37,295 nt of DNA from Metasolibacillus meyeri (GTDB lineage: Bacteria > Bacillota > Bacilli > Bacillales_A > Planococcaceae): NCBI RefSeq assembly GCF_003049505.1, contig NZ_PYWN01000019.1, positions 1 through 37,295 on the forward strand, read 5' to 3'. Position numbers and translations under genes: made by a program. Under the pieces are notes generated by a model. The model did no database searches and was not told the DNA's origin. It worked only from the letters and a program-made list of their open reading frames with translations. This document shows positions 24,372 to 32,938 of this stretch, piece by piece (within the stretch, counting starts at the first letter, position 1; every line of letters starts with the position of its first letter).

Positions 24372-24428
24372 GGCATATTTTTCTACCTTTGTTATTTATA
24401 CTTTTGATAATTATATTCATTTGTTATA

Positions 24429-24659
24429 TTGAAAATAGAGGTGATACTTATCGCACCCTACAAACAAATTCAAGCCTGTGTTAAAGAACACTATGGCTAT
24501 ACAGCTAAAAGTTGTTGGATTGCACATATGAAAGAAGAATGCGGACTACAACCTAAAATTTCTGCACGTCGGTATTCTAAAGAAAAACGTGTGCATCCAT
24601 GCGCCCCTGCTAAACAAGCAGACCTACTAGAGACATTCAAACATTTCCATATGATTTAA
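24429..24659 (+). CDS. Small conserved-type protein with CWIAHMKE motif
   Basis: Up to 76 residues; the body (YKQIQACVKEHYGYTAKSCW then IAHMKEECGL) resembles short proteins common on Bacillaceae plasmids and phages whose function is unknown to me. There is no ATG near the start. The strong site AGAGGTGAT (24437-24445) points to codon ATC at 24450, a non-canonical start or mutated ATG; the coordinates given use the in-frame TTG at 24429, which lacks a site. It is basic with His and Cys pairs, possibly a small nucleic-acid-binding protein. Confidence 0.6.
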   Translation: MKIEVILIAPYKQIQACVKEHYGYTAKSCWIAHMKEECGLQPKISARRYSKEKRVHPCAPAKQADLLETFKHFHMI

Positions 24660-24663
24660 CTTC

Positions 24664-24703
24664 ATACTTAACAAAAGTAGAAATTTCTACTTTTGTTAAG
24701 TAT
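24664..24703. repeat. Dispersed palindrome, longest copy, between convergent genes
   Basis: A perfect 40-bp palindrome (24664-24683 with 24684-24703). The inner 24 bp equal the other copies, but the outer arms ATACTTAA/TTAAGTAT are unique to this copy. It separates the ends of the small plus-strand gene and the last T4SS-cluster gene, so here it may act as a two-way terminator rather than an operator. Confidence 0.9.
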
Positions 24704-24711
24704 ATTTATTG

Positions 24712-25065
24712 TTATTTACTAAGCTTTATCAATGAACCATCCACTCGTTTTCCTTCACTATCTAATTCATAAAGCGTAATATTTTCCTTCGATTCCTGCT
24801 CAATCTCATACTGATATGCTAGCTGCTGCTCTCCGTTTTTAGTTGTATAAAGCTTCAATATATCGTCCTCCACTTCCCACTCAAACGAATTGTTAAAAAG
24901 CCCCATCTCTACTAAAACCGTATCGTTATCATTAAATGTGACCTTTCCTCCACCGCCAGCAGATTCCGTGCCCATCCACTCGCCAACTAAGTCAACTTTT
25001 CCACTACTGCATGCTGCTAATAAAAGCACTAGCAACACCCCTACTGTTAAACGCATCCACTTCAT
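24712..25065 (-). CDS. Small lipoprotein at the end of the T4SS cluster
   Basis: A 117-residue protein with a lipoprotein signal: basic N-terminus, hydrophobic core and lipobox LLAAC with Cys ~19. The mature part is small, beta-rich and acidic (LVGEWMGTESAGGGGKVTF). RBS TAGGAGG. It follows the VirB6-like gene by 15 bp and is the last gene of the cluster. Plasmid lipoproteins in this place are often surface or entry exclusion factors; that role is only inferred. Confidence 0.8.
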   Translation of the reverse strand: MKWMRLTVGVLLVLLLAACSSGKVDLVGEWMGTESAGGGGKVTFNDNDTVLVEMGLFNNSFEWEVEDDILKLYTTKNGEQQLAYQYEIEQESKENITLYELDSEGKRVDGSLIKLSK

Positions 25066-25080
25066 CCTTTAACCTCCTAG

Positions 25081-25917
25081 CTATTTTAAAAGTCGCATCA
25101 TGGAAATTCGGGTAGCTGATTTTCCTAGAGAAATACCACCCTTTGCGCCCCCACTTGAATACCACATAGACCGCAGTACACTTGGTCCACGAATAATTAA
25201 TACACCACAGCCAATAATGAGCATAAAATCATACCAGCTATTAAACGTTGCAAGCAGCTGAACAATCGCTGCCATCAACAGCACCTGCGTTACAATACTG
25301 ACAATTTGACTTAAAAATTCACGCCACCATACTTCACTAAAATCATAGTTTTCCGTGGCAATTGTAATCGCTGCAAACACACTGAAAATCTCTAAAATAA
25401 TGAGGTCTACATGGTATACACAAATTTTGAACGTGAACACAATAAACACTACGACTAAAAATAGTAACAATAACGTCACTGCCATCGTGCCTGTGCCAAA
25501 TACTTCAATAACCATTGAAGATTCAATCGAGCTTGTAATAATATCTGAAGAACTGCCAGCAATTTCAACAAACATATACTGCATCAACGGATACAAAATT
25601 TCTTTCACGACAAAGTACAAAATAACAGGGAGCAAAAACACCATGACACTCGCCTTTAGGGCACTCATAATAATCTCAGCAATATTACTTTCATTATTTG
25701 TCGCCTCATTAAGCATCGCATTTAAAATACGAAACAGCACAATCGCAACGAGTAAGACGCCACCAAAAACAGCAAAAATGCGATACACATCTAGAAATAA
25801 TCCACTGAGTGCCTCATGATTAAACAGCACTTCTGCTAAGAAATTAAAAACAGCTGTCAGCAAATCATTTAACCATGTATCAATCATTTCCATTACTTTA
25901 TCTTTTATATTGAACAA
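25081..25917 (-). CDS. Polytopic T4SS channel protein (VirB6/TrbL-like)
   Basis: A 278-residue membrane protein with about six hydrophobic segments (near 45-65, 85-110, 140-165, 175-190, 205-228 and 232-250) and a Gly/Ser-rich basic tail (YSSGGAKGGISLGKSATR). This matches VirB6/TrbL-like inner-membrane channel subunits of Gram-positive conjugation systems. The start is a TTG at 25917 with AAAGGAGGG seven bases upstream. It lies directly downstream of the coupling protein gene. Confidence 0.8.
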   Translation of the reverse strand: MFNIKDKVMEMIDTWLNDLLTAVFNFLAEVLFNHEALSGLFLDVYRIFAVFGGVLLVAIVLFRILNAMLNEATNNESNIAEIIMSALKASVMVFLLPVILYFVVKEILYPLMQYMFVEIAGSSSDIITSSIESSMVIEVFGTGTMAVTLLLLFLVVVFIVFTFKICVYHVDLIILEIFSVFAAITIATENYDFSEVWWREFLSQIVSIVTQVLLMAAIVQLLATFNSWYDFMLIIGCGVLIIRGPSVLRSMWYSSGGAKGGISLGKSATRISMMRLLK

Positions 25918-25956
25918 CTGGCAGCCCTCCTTTTAACGAAGCTTTACGCACAGCTA

Positions 25957-27489
25957 TTATTTTTCTAAATCAAATTCTCCCTGTAACTCCTCAAGCGCAC
26001 TTTCAAATGTCACTTCCTGCTCCACTACCTCAAAGCCGAAAAACTCTTTTTCAAGCTGCTCCTGCTCTGTTTGCTTTTCCTGTGTCTGCTTTACCATCGC
26101 TTCCTCAAACTCCTGCTGAGCTGCAGCCAACTTTTGCAACTGCTCCTCAGACGGCTTACAACGATAGGCTAATTGAGATACTTCATATTCCTCCGTGACA
26201 CCTGGAAACAGCTGAAATTGGAATGCCTTTTTCACTCGAATGGGAGGCTTATGCTGAAACAGAATAATGCCTGTGTCAGCTGGCATTTGCATAATTTCAC
26301 CGGCTGTCATTAAATCACGTGCTGCAAAGCTCTCATTTTCGCTCATGCTGCTCGTTCGATTTTCTTTGCCGTATTGTTTCGATTCGGATTCCGTAGCCAC
26401 TTTTACCGTCGTTTTATCAAGCAAATCCTTAAAATACGTAGCCGTTGTACGATTGGCAGCATTCAGGCATAACTTAACCCCGCAATTCCCTAAAATCGAC
26501 TCTGCCTTTTTATCACCGTAGCGATCCTGTAGCTGAGAAATTGTTTGGATAATCGTTGCCACACTAATGCCGTAGCCACGACAGGTTGCTAAAAATTCCT
26601 CATAGTTATCAAATTTCCCGAGATTCACAAACTCATCTAAAATAAAATTCACTGGCCGTGGTAGCTTCGCATGGTGCAGTGCAGCAAGCTCATACAATTC
26701 GTTAAAGAGCTGGCTAAAAAATAAATTCACCAAGCTTTGCCATGATTGATCCATCAAAGGAATAATGACATAGAGCATCATTTTCTTCTGCCCGATATCC
26801 GTCAAATGAAAATCGCTAAAGCTCGTAAATTCAGCTACCTCGCTGTCAATATAGTCTGAAATCGTCGTCAATAACGAGACGATGATACTGCCCTGCATCT
26901 CCTGCTTCGCTTTTTTATAGCCAAGCTCATACGCACGCCTTGCTGGATGCTTAAAATCAAGCTGTAGAAACTGCTTATCTAACTCGCTATCGCCGTCCCC
27001 GTCCTCGGTATCAAAGGTTTGTAAAAACTCTAATAAGCCACGCATATTACGGTGCTTCGGCTCTAGCTCATGAATCGCATATAAAATAAGAGCCTTTAAA
27101 AGCGCACGCTGCGAGTAATACCATACATCTCGCTTACCATCCTTATTCGCACTATCAACCATCTTCGTCGCAACCGTTGTCGCCTGCGTTTCTTTACGCA
27201 CATAATCAAGAGGGTTATGCCGGTCGCTCGCCTGCATATTCATAAAATTAATGACATGTACCTCGTAGCCCTGTGCCTCCTTAATCGCTGCCGTTTTCTC
27301 GTACACCTCGGCTTTCGGGTCTGTAATAACAATGCTATTTTCTGTTTCATATAGCACATTCGTAATAACAAAGGACTGCGTTTTATAGATCCCAGGTCCA
27401 CCAACAACCATAATATTGCGGTTCGGCTTCGATTCATTTGGCTGGATTAACACTTTTTTATTGTAAATACCTAAAATGGTGCCGTTCAT
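25957..27489 (-). CDS. virD4: VirD4/TrsK-type coupling ATPase, motor part
   Basis: A 510-residue soluble part of the coupling protein that delivers the relaxase-DNA complex to the channel. Walker A is the variant GGPGIYKT (residues 30-37), with Tyr where Gly is usual, a form known from TrsK-like proteins. VITDPKAEVYE follows and Walker B is FILDEFVNLG. The C-terminus is a Gln/Glu-rich coil (EQLQKLAAAQQEFEEAMVK). There are no transmembrane helices: those are in the separate upstream gene, whose stop overlaps this ATG by 4 bp, with AAAGGA as ribosome site. Together they equal one normal VirD4. Confidence 0.92.
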   Translation of the reverse strand: MNGTILGIYNKKVLIQPNESKPNRNIMVVGGPGIYKTQSFVITNVLYETENSIVITDPKAEVYEKTAAIKEAQGYEVHVINFMNMQASDRHNPLDYVRKETQATTVATKMVDSANKDGKRDVWYYSQRALLKALILYAIHELEPKHRNMRGLLEFLQTFDTEDGDGDSELDKQFLQLDFKHPARRAYELGYKKAKQEMQGSIIVSLLTTISDYIDSEVAEFTSFSDFHLTDIGQKKMMLYVIIPLMDQSWQSLVNLFFSQLFNELYELAALHHAKLPRPVNFILDEFVNLGKFDNYEEFLATCRGYGISVATIIQTISQLQDRYGDKKAESILGNCGVKLCLNAANRTTATYFKDLLDKTTVKVATESESKQYGKENRTSSMSENESFAARDLMTAGEIMQMPADTGIILFQHKPPIRVKKAFQFQLFPGVTEEYEVSQLAYRCKPSEEQLQKLAAAQQEFEEAMVKQTQEKQTEQEQLEKEFFGFEVVEQEVTFESALEELQGEFDLEK

Positions 27490-27902
27490 TGTCCATCACG
27501 TCCTTTTAGCGACTGTAAGAAAGAATCGCGTACATCCTGCTGTGATTTCGCAATAAAATTACCATCTAATATTTCCTTTTCTTTCGCCCAACGTGCCGAT
27601 CCATGATAGGCATTTTTTTCGTGGATGTCCCAGCCCTCCTTCTTCGTTTTAGAGCGAAATTGAATAAACGCACTATAAAAGACATTAAGGACGGTCAATA
27701 TAAAAAATAATGGATTTTGAGACGTTACATAGCCTTGTATCGTTTGCACTGGCTGCAAGACAAGTTCCTTTAAACTTGCTAGCATCGCATTTGTCGTAAT
27801 CCCAAGCTTCAATTTGCCTAAGAGCATTACTAAATCAATAAAAACGACAATAACCATTTCAAAGGCGAGAAAGCTGACGACAAACCAGAGAAGCTTTTTC
27901 AT
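27486..27902 (-). CDS. Membrane-anchor part of a split VirD4 coupling protein
   Basis: 138 residues: two transmembrane segments (about 5-30 and 65-85) followed by HEKNAYHGSARWAKEKEI, the HGSARWA box that in TraG/VirD4 proteins lies just before the nucleotide-binding domain. The protein then stops and the ATPase part begins in another frame with an ATGA overlap. This looks like a natural two-gene split of the coupling protein rather than decay, because the downstream ORF has its own ribosome site and ATG. Confidence 0.85.
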   Translation of the reverse strand: MKKLLWFVVSFLAFEMVIVVFIDLVMLLGKLKLGITTNAMLASLKELVLQPVQTIQGYVTSQNPLFFILTVLNVFYSAFIQFRSKTKKEGWDIHEKNAYHGSARWAKEKEILDGNFIAKSQQDVRDSFLQSLKGRDGQ

Positions 27903-28453
27903 ACACCGTCCACCTCCGTCATGTTGCCAATGACCTTCAATTCACCAATGATAAATTGCTCCTGCTCCTTTAAAACTTGGACCTCATATAGCTGGCTGCC
28001 ATGGTTCACCAATGCACCATCTAAAAAGTAGTTAGTTGTTGTATACACTAAAAACGTATGAGGCGCCCTCGGATTTAAATAAATCTGTACATTCTCTACT
28101 TCATTTTTCATCGCAACAACAGGTGGTGAAAGGGACGATGCACCCTTCAATTTATTCAGTACATTTAATTCAACAAAATTCGACAATGCTTGAAAACGTG
28201 TCACATAGGATTCATTGTCATAATTCAAATAAACATGGAAAGCTTCTTCAACAAAGGACACTTCCTCGCTCGTCACCTGCAAGCCTGTCACAGCAGAAAG
28301 TGCTTCATTTTCTAAAGTAAGCCCCTCTATTTCCTCGTTTTTACGCTCAATCGTTTCCTTCAAAGCCTGTTTATCGCTACTTACAGTAAAGAGTGAGCCT
28401 GCTAAAATCAGGACAGCCAAGCTTAATATTCCGATTGCAATGCCTTGCTTCAT
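27899..28453 (-). CDS. VirB8/TcpC-like bitopic T4SS protein
   Basis: 184 residues: short cytoplasmic N-terminus, one transmembrane helix (about 5-25), a coiled coil (DKQALKETIERKNEEIEGL, about 27-55) and an extracytoplasmic alpha/beta domain to the end. This is the architecture of VirB8-like assembly factors. It overlaps both neighbours by ATGA. The family assignment rests on architecture and context. Confidence 0.75.
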   Translation of the reverse strand: MKQGIAIGILSLAVLILAGSLFTVSSDKQALKETIERKNEEIEGLTLENEALSAVTGLQVTSEEVSFVEEAFHVYLNYDNESYVTRFQALSNFVELNVLNKLKGASSLSPPVVAMKNEVENVQIYLNPRAPHTFLVYTTTNYFLDGALVNHGSQLYEVQVLKEQEQFIIGELKVIGNMTEVDGV

Positions 28454-29481
28454 CCACCTTCACCTCCTGTAAAATCGACAATGCGACCATAACCATATAA
28501 GTGCTCCTGCCAATAACGGTCATTTAAATCCGTGAAGCCGATTCCCCCGCCGTTCGCATCAAACATTTTGCCGTTCCCCACATACATGCCAATATGCGTC
28601 ACTGGTCTGCCTGCGTTATACGTACCGGTAAAGAAAATAAAATCACCTGGCTTCAGTTCATCCGCTGTAATTTTTTTCGATACATCATACTGCTCCTGTG
28701 CCGTGCGAGGTAAATGAACACCGATTTTACGAAACGCCCACATCATTAATCCCGAGCAATCAAATGACGTTGCTGGATTCATGCCACCAAACGTATATGG
28801 ATAGCCTTCAAACGCCACCATTGTTTCATACACCGCTTGAAAATCAGCAGAAGCATTCACTAAATCTATCCATTCACCGTCACGCATCGTTCCAACATAA
28901 CGCTTAACATGCGCAACATAGTTCGAATCGCCGTAGCTTGCCCAGCCTAATTTTTCTGCCTGCTGCTTTGCAAATACGGCTGCTAATTCCTCTGAATGAA
29001 CGCCTCCATTTGCAGCAATAAAATCCATATAGCCTGAGCCGTAGTTATAGCTTTGAATCGCTGTATCTAAATCCACTCCAAGCTGCTCCATTTTCGTCAT
29101 TACCTTTTCAAAATGTGCAACACCAATCTCAATCGAATACAACGGGTCTGTAATCGTATTAGGGGGTAAACCAATCGACTCGCTCGCCTGCATCACATCA
29201 AGCGAAGCCGTGCCACCGCTTTCTTGCATCATAATGGCTAAAACTAATGGTGTATGCGTCTCTAATCCGTATATGGAAAGGGCACTCTGCACAATTTCCT
29301 CATACTGCAAAACAGCTTGTGATAACTGACTTCCAATCGTAAATTGCCCTGCAGGTGGTCTCGCTTCATCTGCAACTAAAAATATAATTAATAACAGCAA
29401 GAAAATAACCGGTGCACAAGCAATCCAAATGAGTGTTCGACCATTTTTTGAAAATAAAAGCCTCGCCATTAAAAATTTCAT
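28450..29481 (-). CDS. Two-domain cell-wall hydrolase (CwlT/VirB1-like)
   Basis: 343 residues: transmembrane anchor (about 17-37), lysozyme-like transglycosylase domain with catalytic Glu 87 (MMQESGG) and SYNYGSGYMD, then a C-terminal NlpC/P60 peptidase with Cys 242 (SFDCSGLMMWAF) and His 296 (PVTHIGMYVG). The enzyme opens peptidoglycan locally for the conjugation channel, as CwlT does in ICEBs1. The start has AAAGGGGG upstream. Confidence 0.93.
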   Translation of the reverse strand: MKFLMARLLFSKNGRTLIWIACAPVIFLLLLIIFLVADEARPPAGQFTIGSQLSQAVLQYEEIVQSALSIYGLETHTPLVLAIMMQESGGTASLDVMQASESIGLPPNTITDPLYSIEIGVAHFEKVMTKMEQLGVDLDTAIQSYNYGSGYMDFIAANGGVHSEELAAVFAKQQAEKLGWASYGDSNYVAHVKRYVGTMRDGEWIDLVNASADFQAVYETMVAFEGYPYTFGGMNPATSFDCSGLMMWAFRKIGVHLPRTAQEQYDVSKKITADELKPGDFIFFTGTYNAGRPVTHIGMYVGNGKMFDANGGGIGFTDLNDRYWQEHLYGYGRIVDFTGGEGG

Positions 29482-29485
29482 CGAC

Positions 29486-30844
29486 TTAGCCCCCTTTTAG
29501 CCCTTGAATTTTCGCCTCCAATTCCTGAATCTTTACCCGCTGTACCTTTGCTTGATCCTGCTGATCCTCTGTATTTTCCGACTGGATAGCAACTAATTTT
29601 TCTTTCGCTGAAGCAAGCTCCATTTCAGCCTGCTTTAGCTCAATTGCTCTATTTAAGCGTGCATCCTGCGTTTTATTTAATACCTCACGAGCGCCCGCCA
29701 TATCGCCCTTTTCTACAAACATCTGCCCCATGCGAAAAAGCGTATTTTCATCTGAGATAAACGGTAAATCAGCTGACATTTGCGCTGCATCATAGCTTAC
29801 AATCGCCTTTTCCTGCGCCAATTTTTGTGCATATTCAAGCTCACCATCCGCAAGCGTTAAATCAAGCAAGTCCTTCTCCTCGCCCTTCTCATATAAAGCA
29901 GCAATCACGTCCTCTAAAGCTGCTGGCTCCGTTTGTAATGATAGCTGCCACTGCTCTTGTTCAATAAGCTTAGTAGCGATGTTCATCGAAGAATTTCCTA
30001 GTTCTAAAAATAGCGGGACAGCTGCTTCATATTGACCCGCTTCAAACATCGTCACTGCCTCTTGCCCAAGCTTTTCTTCCTCGTATGCAGAAGTTAGCTG
30101 CTCAATTGCAAGCGCCTGCTGCTCGTTTGCACTCTGCTTCATATAACCAACACCGACTAAACCGATAAAAGCCGTTAACACAATACCTAACATAGCTCGA
30201 AAACGCCATTTCCTTCGCTCAGAATCTTGCTCCTGCACCGTATGATACGCAACAAAGTCATAAGCATCGGTAAGAAGATGCTGCATTTCCTCTACTGTTT
30301 GCGCATGTATGATGGAACGCACTAAATCATTTGCTCGCTTCTCTAAACGCTCTGGCTCCTTCAAGCATTTTTCATACGGCTGATTCGTCAATATGGCTAA
30401 TACAAGTGCTTTATAACGCTGCAAATGCGTATATTTTTCTTCCCGTGGCATAAGCTTGTTCGCATGGTAGCTATAACGAATTGTTGACATCGGATGATAA
30501 TAAACAGTGGCTGGATGCAGGCTTACAAAATCCGTTGTCTTCGTAACAATTTCATCCAACATAATCGCTTGGGCAATCGCCAGCTTCACTACGTATGCTT
30601 CATTTCGAGTCGACACAACAGGCTTTAGCTGTTCCACAAAATAAAATGTAAGAACAACATGCCCTTCTTTTTCCTCTACCTTGTCAAAAGTAAGAAATTC
30701 ATTTGCCTTTGTTTTATGAAAAAACGCCTCAATTTCTTCAAGACGGTCATAGGTGAATTCCTTACGATTAATAGTGAATTGAACATGCCCCTTCGTTAAT
30801 TTAATGCTGCCAAACGAGAAATTATAAATTTTAGTCGCTGCCAT
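29486..30844 (-). CDS. EssB/YukC-like bitopic protein in the T4SS cluster
   Basis: 452 residues with ATG 30844 and a strong GGGAGGTG site. The ~205-residue cytoplasmic N-terminal domain (FNSFGSIKLTKG-like beta start, LHPATVYYHP, EKYTHLQRYKALVLAIL) is followed by one transmembrane helix (about 218-235, FRAMLGIVLTAFIGLVGVG) and an outer helical region with TPR-like and coiled-coil character. Size and domain order match EssB/YukC, the pseudokinase-like core protein of type VII secretion (YukC is 451 residues). Here it heads a T4SS transcription unit, so it may be a channel component. Similarity is by architecture and needs a profile search. Confidence 0.6.
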   Translation of the reverse strand: MAATKIYNFSFGSIKLTKGHVQFTINRKEFTYDRLEEIEAFFHKTKANEFLTFDKVEEKEGHVVLTFYFVEQLKPVVSTRNEAYVVKLAIAQAIMLDEIVTKTTDFVSLHPATVYYHPMSTIRYSYHANKLMPREEKYTHLQRYKALVLAILTNQPYEKCLKEPERLEKRANDLVRSIIHAQTVEEMQHLLTDAYDFVAYHTVQEQDSERRKWRFRAMLGIVLTAFIGLVGVGYMKQSANEQQALAIEQLTSAYEEEKLGQEAVTMFEAGQYEAAVPLFLELGNSSMNIATKLIEQEQWQLSLQTEPAALEDVIAALYEKGEEKDLLDLTLADGELEYAQKLAQEKAIVSYDAAQMSADLPFISDENTLFRMGQMFVEKGDMAGAREVLNKTQDARLNRAIELKQAEMELASAKEKLVAIQSENTEDQQDQAKVQRVKIQELEAKIQGLKGG

Positions 30845-30906
30845 AAACAACACCTCCCAACATTTATAAAACATCGGTTAATTTAAAAATCCTTTATTAT
30901 TAGTAG

Positions 30907-30920
30907 GTTAACCAGTTAAC
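30907..30920. promoter_or_regulatory. GTTAAC-CA-GTTAAC operator before the EssB-like unit
   Basis: Near-perfect palindrome 63 bp before the ATG at 30844, with a further GGTTAA at about 30877. It matches the operator at 18069-18082 in spacing and sequence, suggesting one regulator acts at both places. Confidence 0.6.
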
Positions 30921-30967
30921 TTGTTTTTCTAACATATTTCTACTTTTATCAAGTAGAAAATTCTTCT

Positions 30968-30997
30968 TTTCAAAAGTAGATATATCTACTTTTGAAA
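30968..30997. repeat. Dispersed palindrome, GATATATC-centred variant
   Basis: Perfect 30-bp palindrome with arms TTTCAAAAGTAGATA. The centre differs from the main family by two symmetrical changes, so symmetry is kept. It overlaps the last codons of virB4 (stop at 30986). Nearby TTTCTACTTttatcAAGTAGAAA (30937-30959) forms a second, looped inverted repeat of the same half-site. Confidence 0.9.
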
Positions 30998-32935
30998 CTT
31001 CTCCATTTGCATCGCTTCCTGGCGCTCTAATTCTGTCATGTGAATGCGTTCCTCATAGTTAGGCAGTAGCTCGGCACTTACCTCATAAAGTTCCTCATAT
31101 TGTGCAGGGTCCTTTAAGCGTAGCTCCTCCTCTGTTAGCTCCACACGCATAAAAGCACGCTGTGTACCATGAATAATGAGCGCCTCCCCCTGCTTACGAC
31201 GTTCAAGCAGCTTCTTTTCCTTTTCACTAAATGTCATACGCAGCTTTTCCGTAATATCATCTACACCCTTATTATCAAGTCCGAAAAACACCTTCGTATA
31301 ACTGTTACCGATAATCGCCTCACCCACATTTTGACCATTGGCCATCTTGCCATCCAGCACATCTTGAATTTGCTGCGTACCGGCAATTGCACCGGCATTG
31401 TATTTTCGAAACCGCTTATATGCCTGATAGAAAAAGCTAGCTGCATCTGGGTTTTGCGTTAAAAAATGAAACTCATCAACAAACAGCTTCACATTTTCAA
31501 CTGTATTTTCCGTAATGTTATCCCACAAATAGCTAAACGTATTTAAATACGCTGCTCCCTGCACATCTGCCTCGTTTTGCAGTGCCTTTAAATCAAAGGA
31601 CAATAAATCACTTTGCAAATTAATATTCGTATGCCCATTAAATAGCGTTTTACTACCGTTCACATAGCTCTCCAAAATATAATGAAAATCCTCTATCCGT
31701 TCATAGCGATCTGTATCTGTCTTTTTCAGTGCTGTAATCGCTTCATACACATCAGATAAAATTGGATACGCTGTACTCGGAATATCATAAAAGCGCTCAT
31801 ACGCTAAAATTCCTGCATTCTCATACACCTGACGCAGCACAGTATCTAAAATCGACTTTTCTACTTGTGTAATATCCTGCTTCAACACTTGAAAAAATCC
31901 AAGTAAACGCTGAATTTTATCCTTCAGCACAACATCCATATCCGACGGTCCATCATCGACAACTTGCTCGGAAAATACCTCTAACGGATTAATTTTCGTG
32001 CTCGAATTACTGCTCAAATGCACAACGGTACCACCTAAATGCTCCACAATATTCGTATATTCATTTTCGGGATCAATAATAAACACCTTCACGCCCCGAG
32101 CAAAATAACGCAAAATTTTCTGCACCATATACGTCGTCTTGCCGACACCACTTGTACCAATCACAACCATATTTTGATTGAGCGTATTTTTACGGTCCAA
32201 ATAATCAATCGCAATCAAACTGCCCGTATCTTTATTCACGCCCTCCACATCACTGCGTGGATTAATCGTTAAAATCTCAGCATCGTCAAATGGAAACATA
32301 CTGCTCGCTGCCTCTGTATTGGACTGCTTATACGTATAATCCCCAAGTAAGTTTTCCAAAATCGGCATCGTGCTCCAAAATGTTTGATACATCGCTTTAA
32401 TAGGCGTCATTGCCTTTAACTGCAGCTTCACAAGCGTGTTATTAACCGAATCACTCAACGCATTTAATTCATCCAGCGACTTTGCCTGCAAGTAAATATA
32501 CGTATACTGATAAATATACGTGGATTCATTTTCAAGAAATTTCATCAGTTGGTGCTCAGCTGCCTCCACCTGCTTTTCGAGCTGCCGTTTTTTTAGCGGG
32601 TCAAATGTTTTCAGCATCTCAGCCTGCTTATTTTTAATCGTCTTATTATAATGGTCGACCATCTTTGTCGCATTAGACGATTCCAAAAACTGCACAATCG
32701 TAATATTGCCCTTCTTTCGCTTCAACTCCGACAGCCAATTGCCATGCCGACTTTTTGGGTAATCAATAATCGCCAACACACGAATAAAATTATCGCCCGA
32801 CTCAATATGGTCTGGATACTCCTCCCATGAAAAGGGATAAATCATATCTAAGCTACCACTATCTAAAACTTCCTCTAGTGCCTGTTCCTTTTCAAAAGTC
32901 TGTTGCTTTGGCTGCTGTTTAAACATCCTTTTCAC
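30986..32935 (-). CDS. virB4: VirB4/TrsE-type T4SS ATPase
   Basis: A 649-residue conjugation motor ATPase. Walker A is GTSGVGKTT (residues 260-268), followed by FIIDPENEYTNIVEHLGG; Walker B is VKLFVDEFHFL near 475-485; AGTQQIQDVLDG follows, typical of VirB4/TrsE proteins. It energises channel assembly and substrate transport. RBS AAGGGGTG. It lies 3 bp after the TrsD-like gene. The 3' end runs into the palindrome at 30968-30997. Confidence 0.95.
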   Translation of the reverse strand: MKRMFKQQPKQQTFEKEQALEEVLDSGSLDMIYPFSWEEYPDHIESGDNFIRVLAIIDYPKSRHGNWLSELKRKKGNITIVQFLESSNATKMVDHYNKTIKNKQAEMLKTFDPLKKRQLEKQVEAAEHQLMKFLENESTYIYQYTYIYLQAKSLDELNALSDSVNNTLVKLQLKAMTPIKAMYQTFWSTMPILENLLGDYTYKQSNTEAASSMFPFDDAEILTINPRSDVEGVNKDTGSLIAIDYLDRKNTLNQNMVVIGTSGVGKTTYMVQKILRYFARGVKVFIIDPENEYTNIVEHLGGTVVHLSSNSSTKINPLEVFSEQVVDDGPSDMDVVLKDKIQRLLGFFQVLKQDITQVEKSILDTVLRQVYENAGILAYERFYDIPSTAYPILSDVYEAITALKKTDTDRYERIEDFHYILESYVNGSKTLFNGHTNINLQSDLLSFDLKALQNEADVQGAAYLNTFSYLWDNITENTVENVKLFVDEFHFLTQNPDAASFFYQAYKRFRKYNAGAIAGTQQIQDVLDGKMANGQNVGEAIIGNSYTKVFFGLDNKGVDDITEKLRMTFSEKEKKLLERRKQGEALIIHGTQRAFMRVELTEEELRLKDPAQYEELYEVSAELLPNYEERIHMTELERQEAMQMEKFQK

Positions 32936-32938
32936 CCC

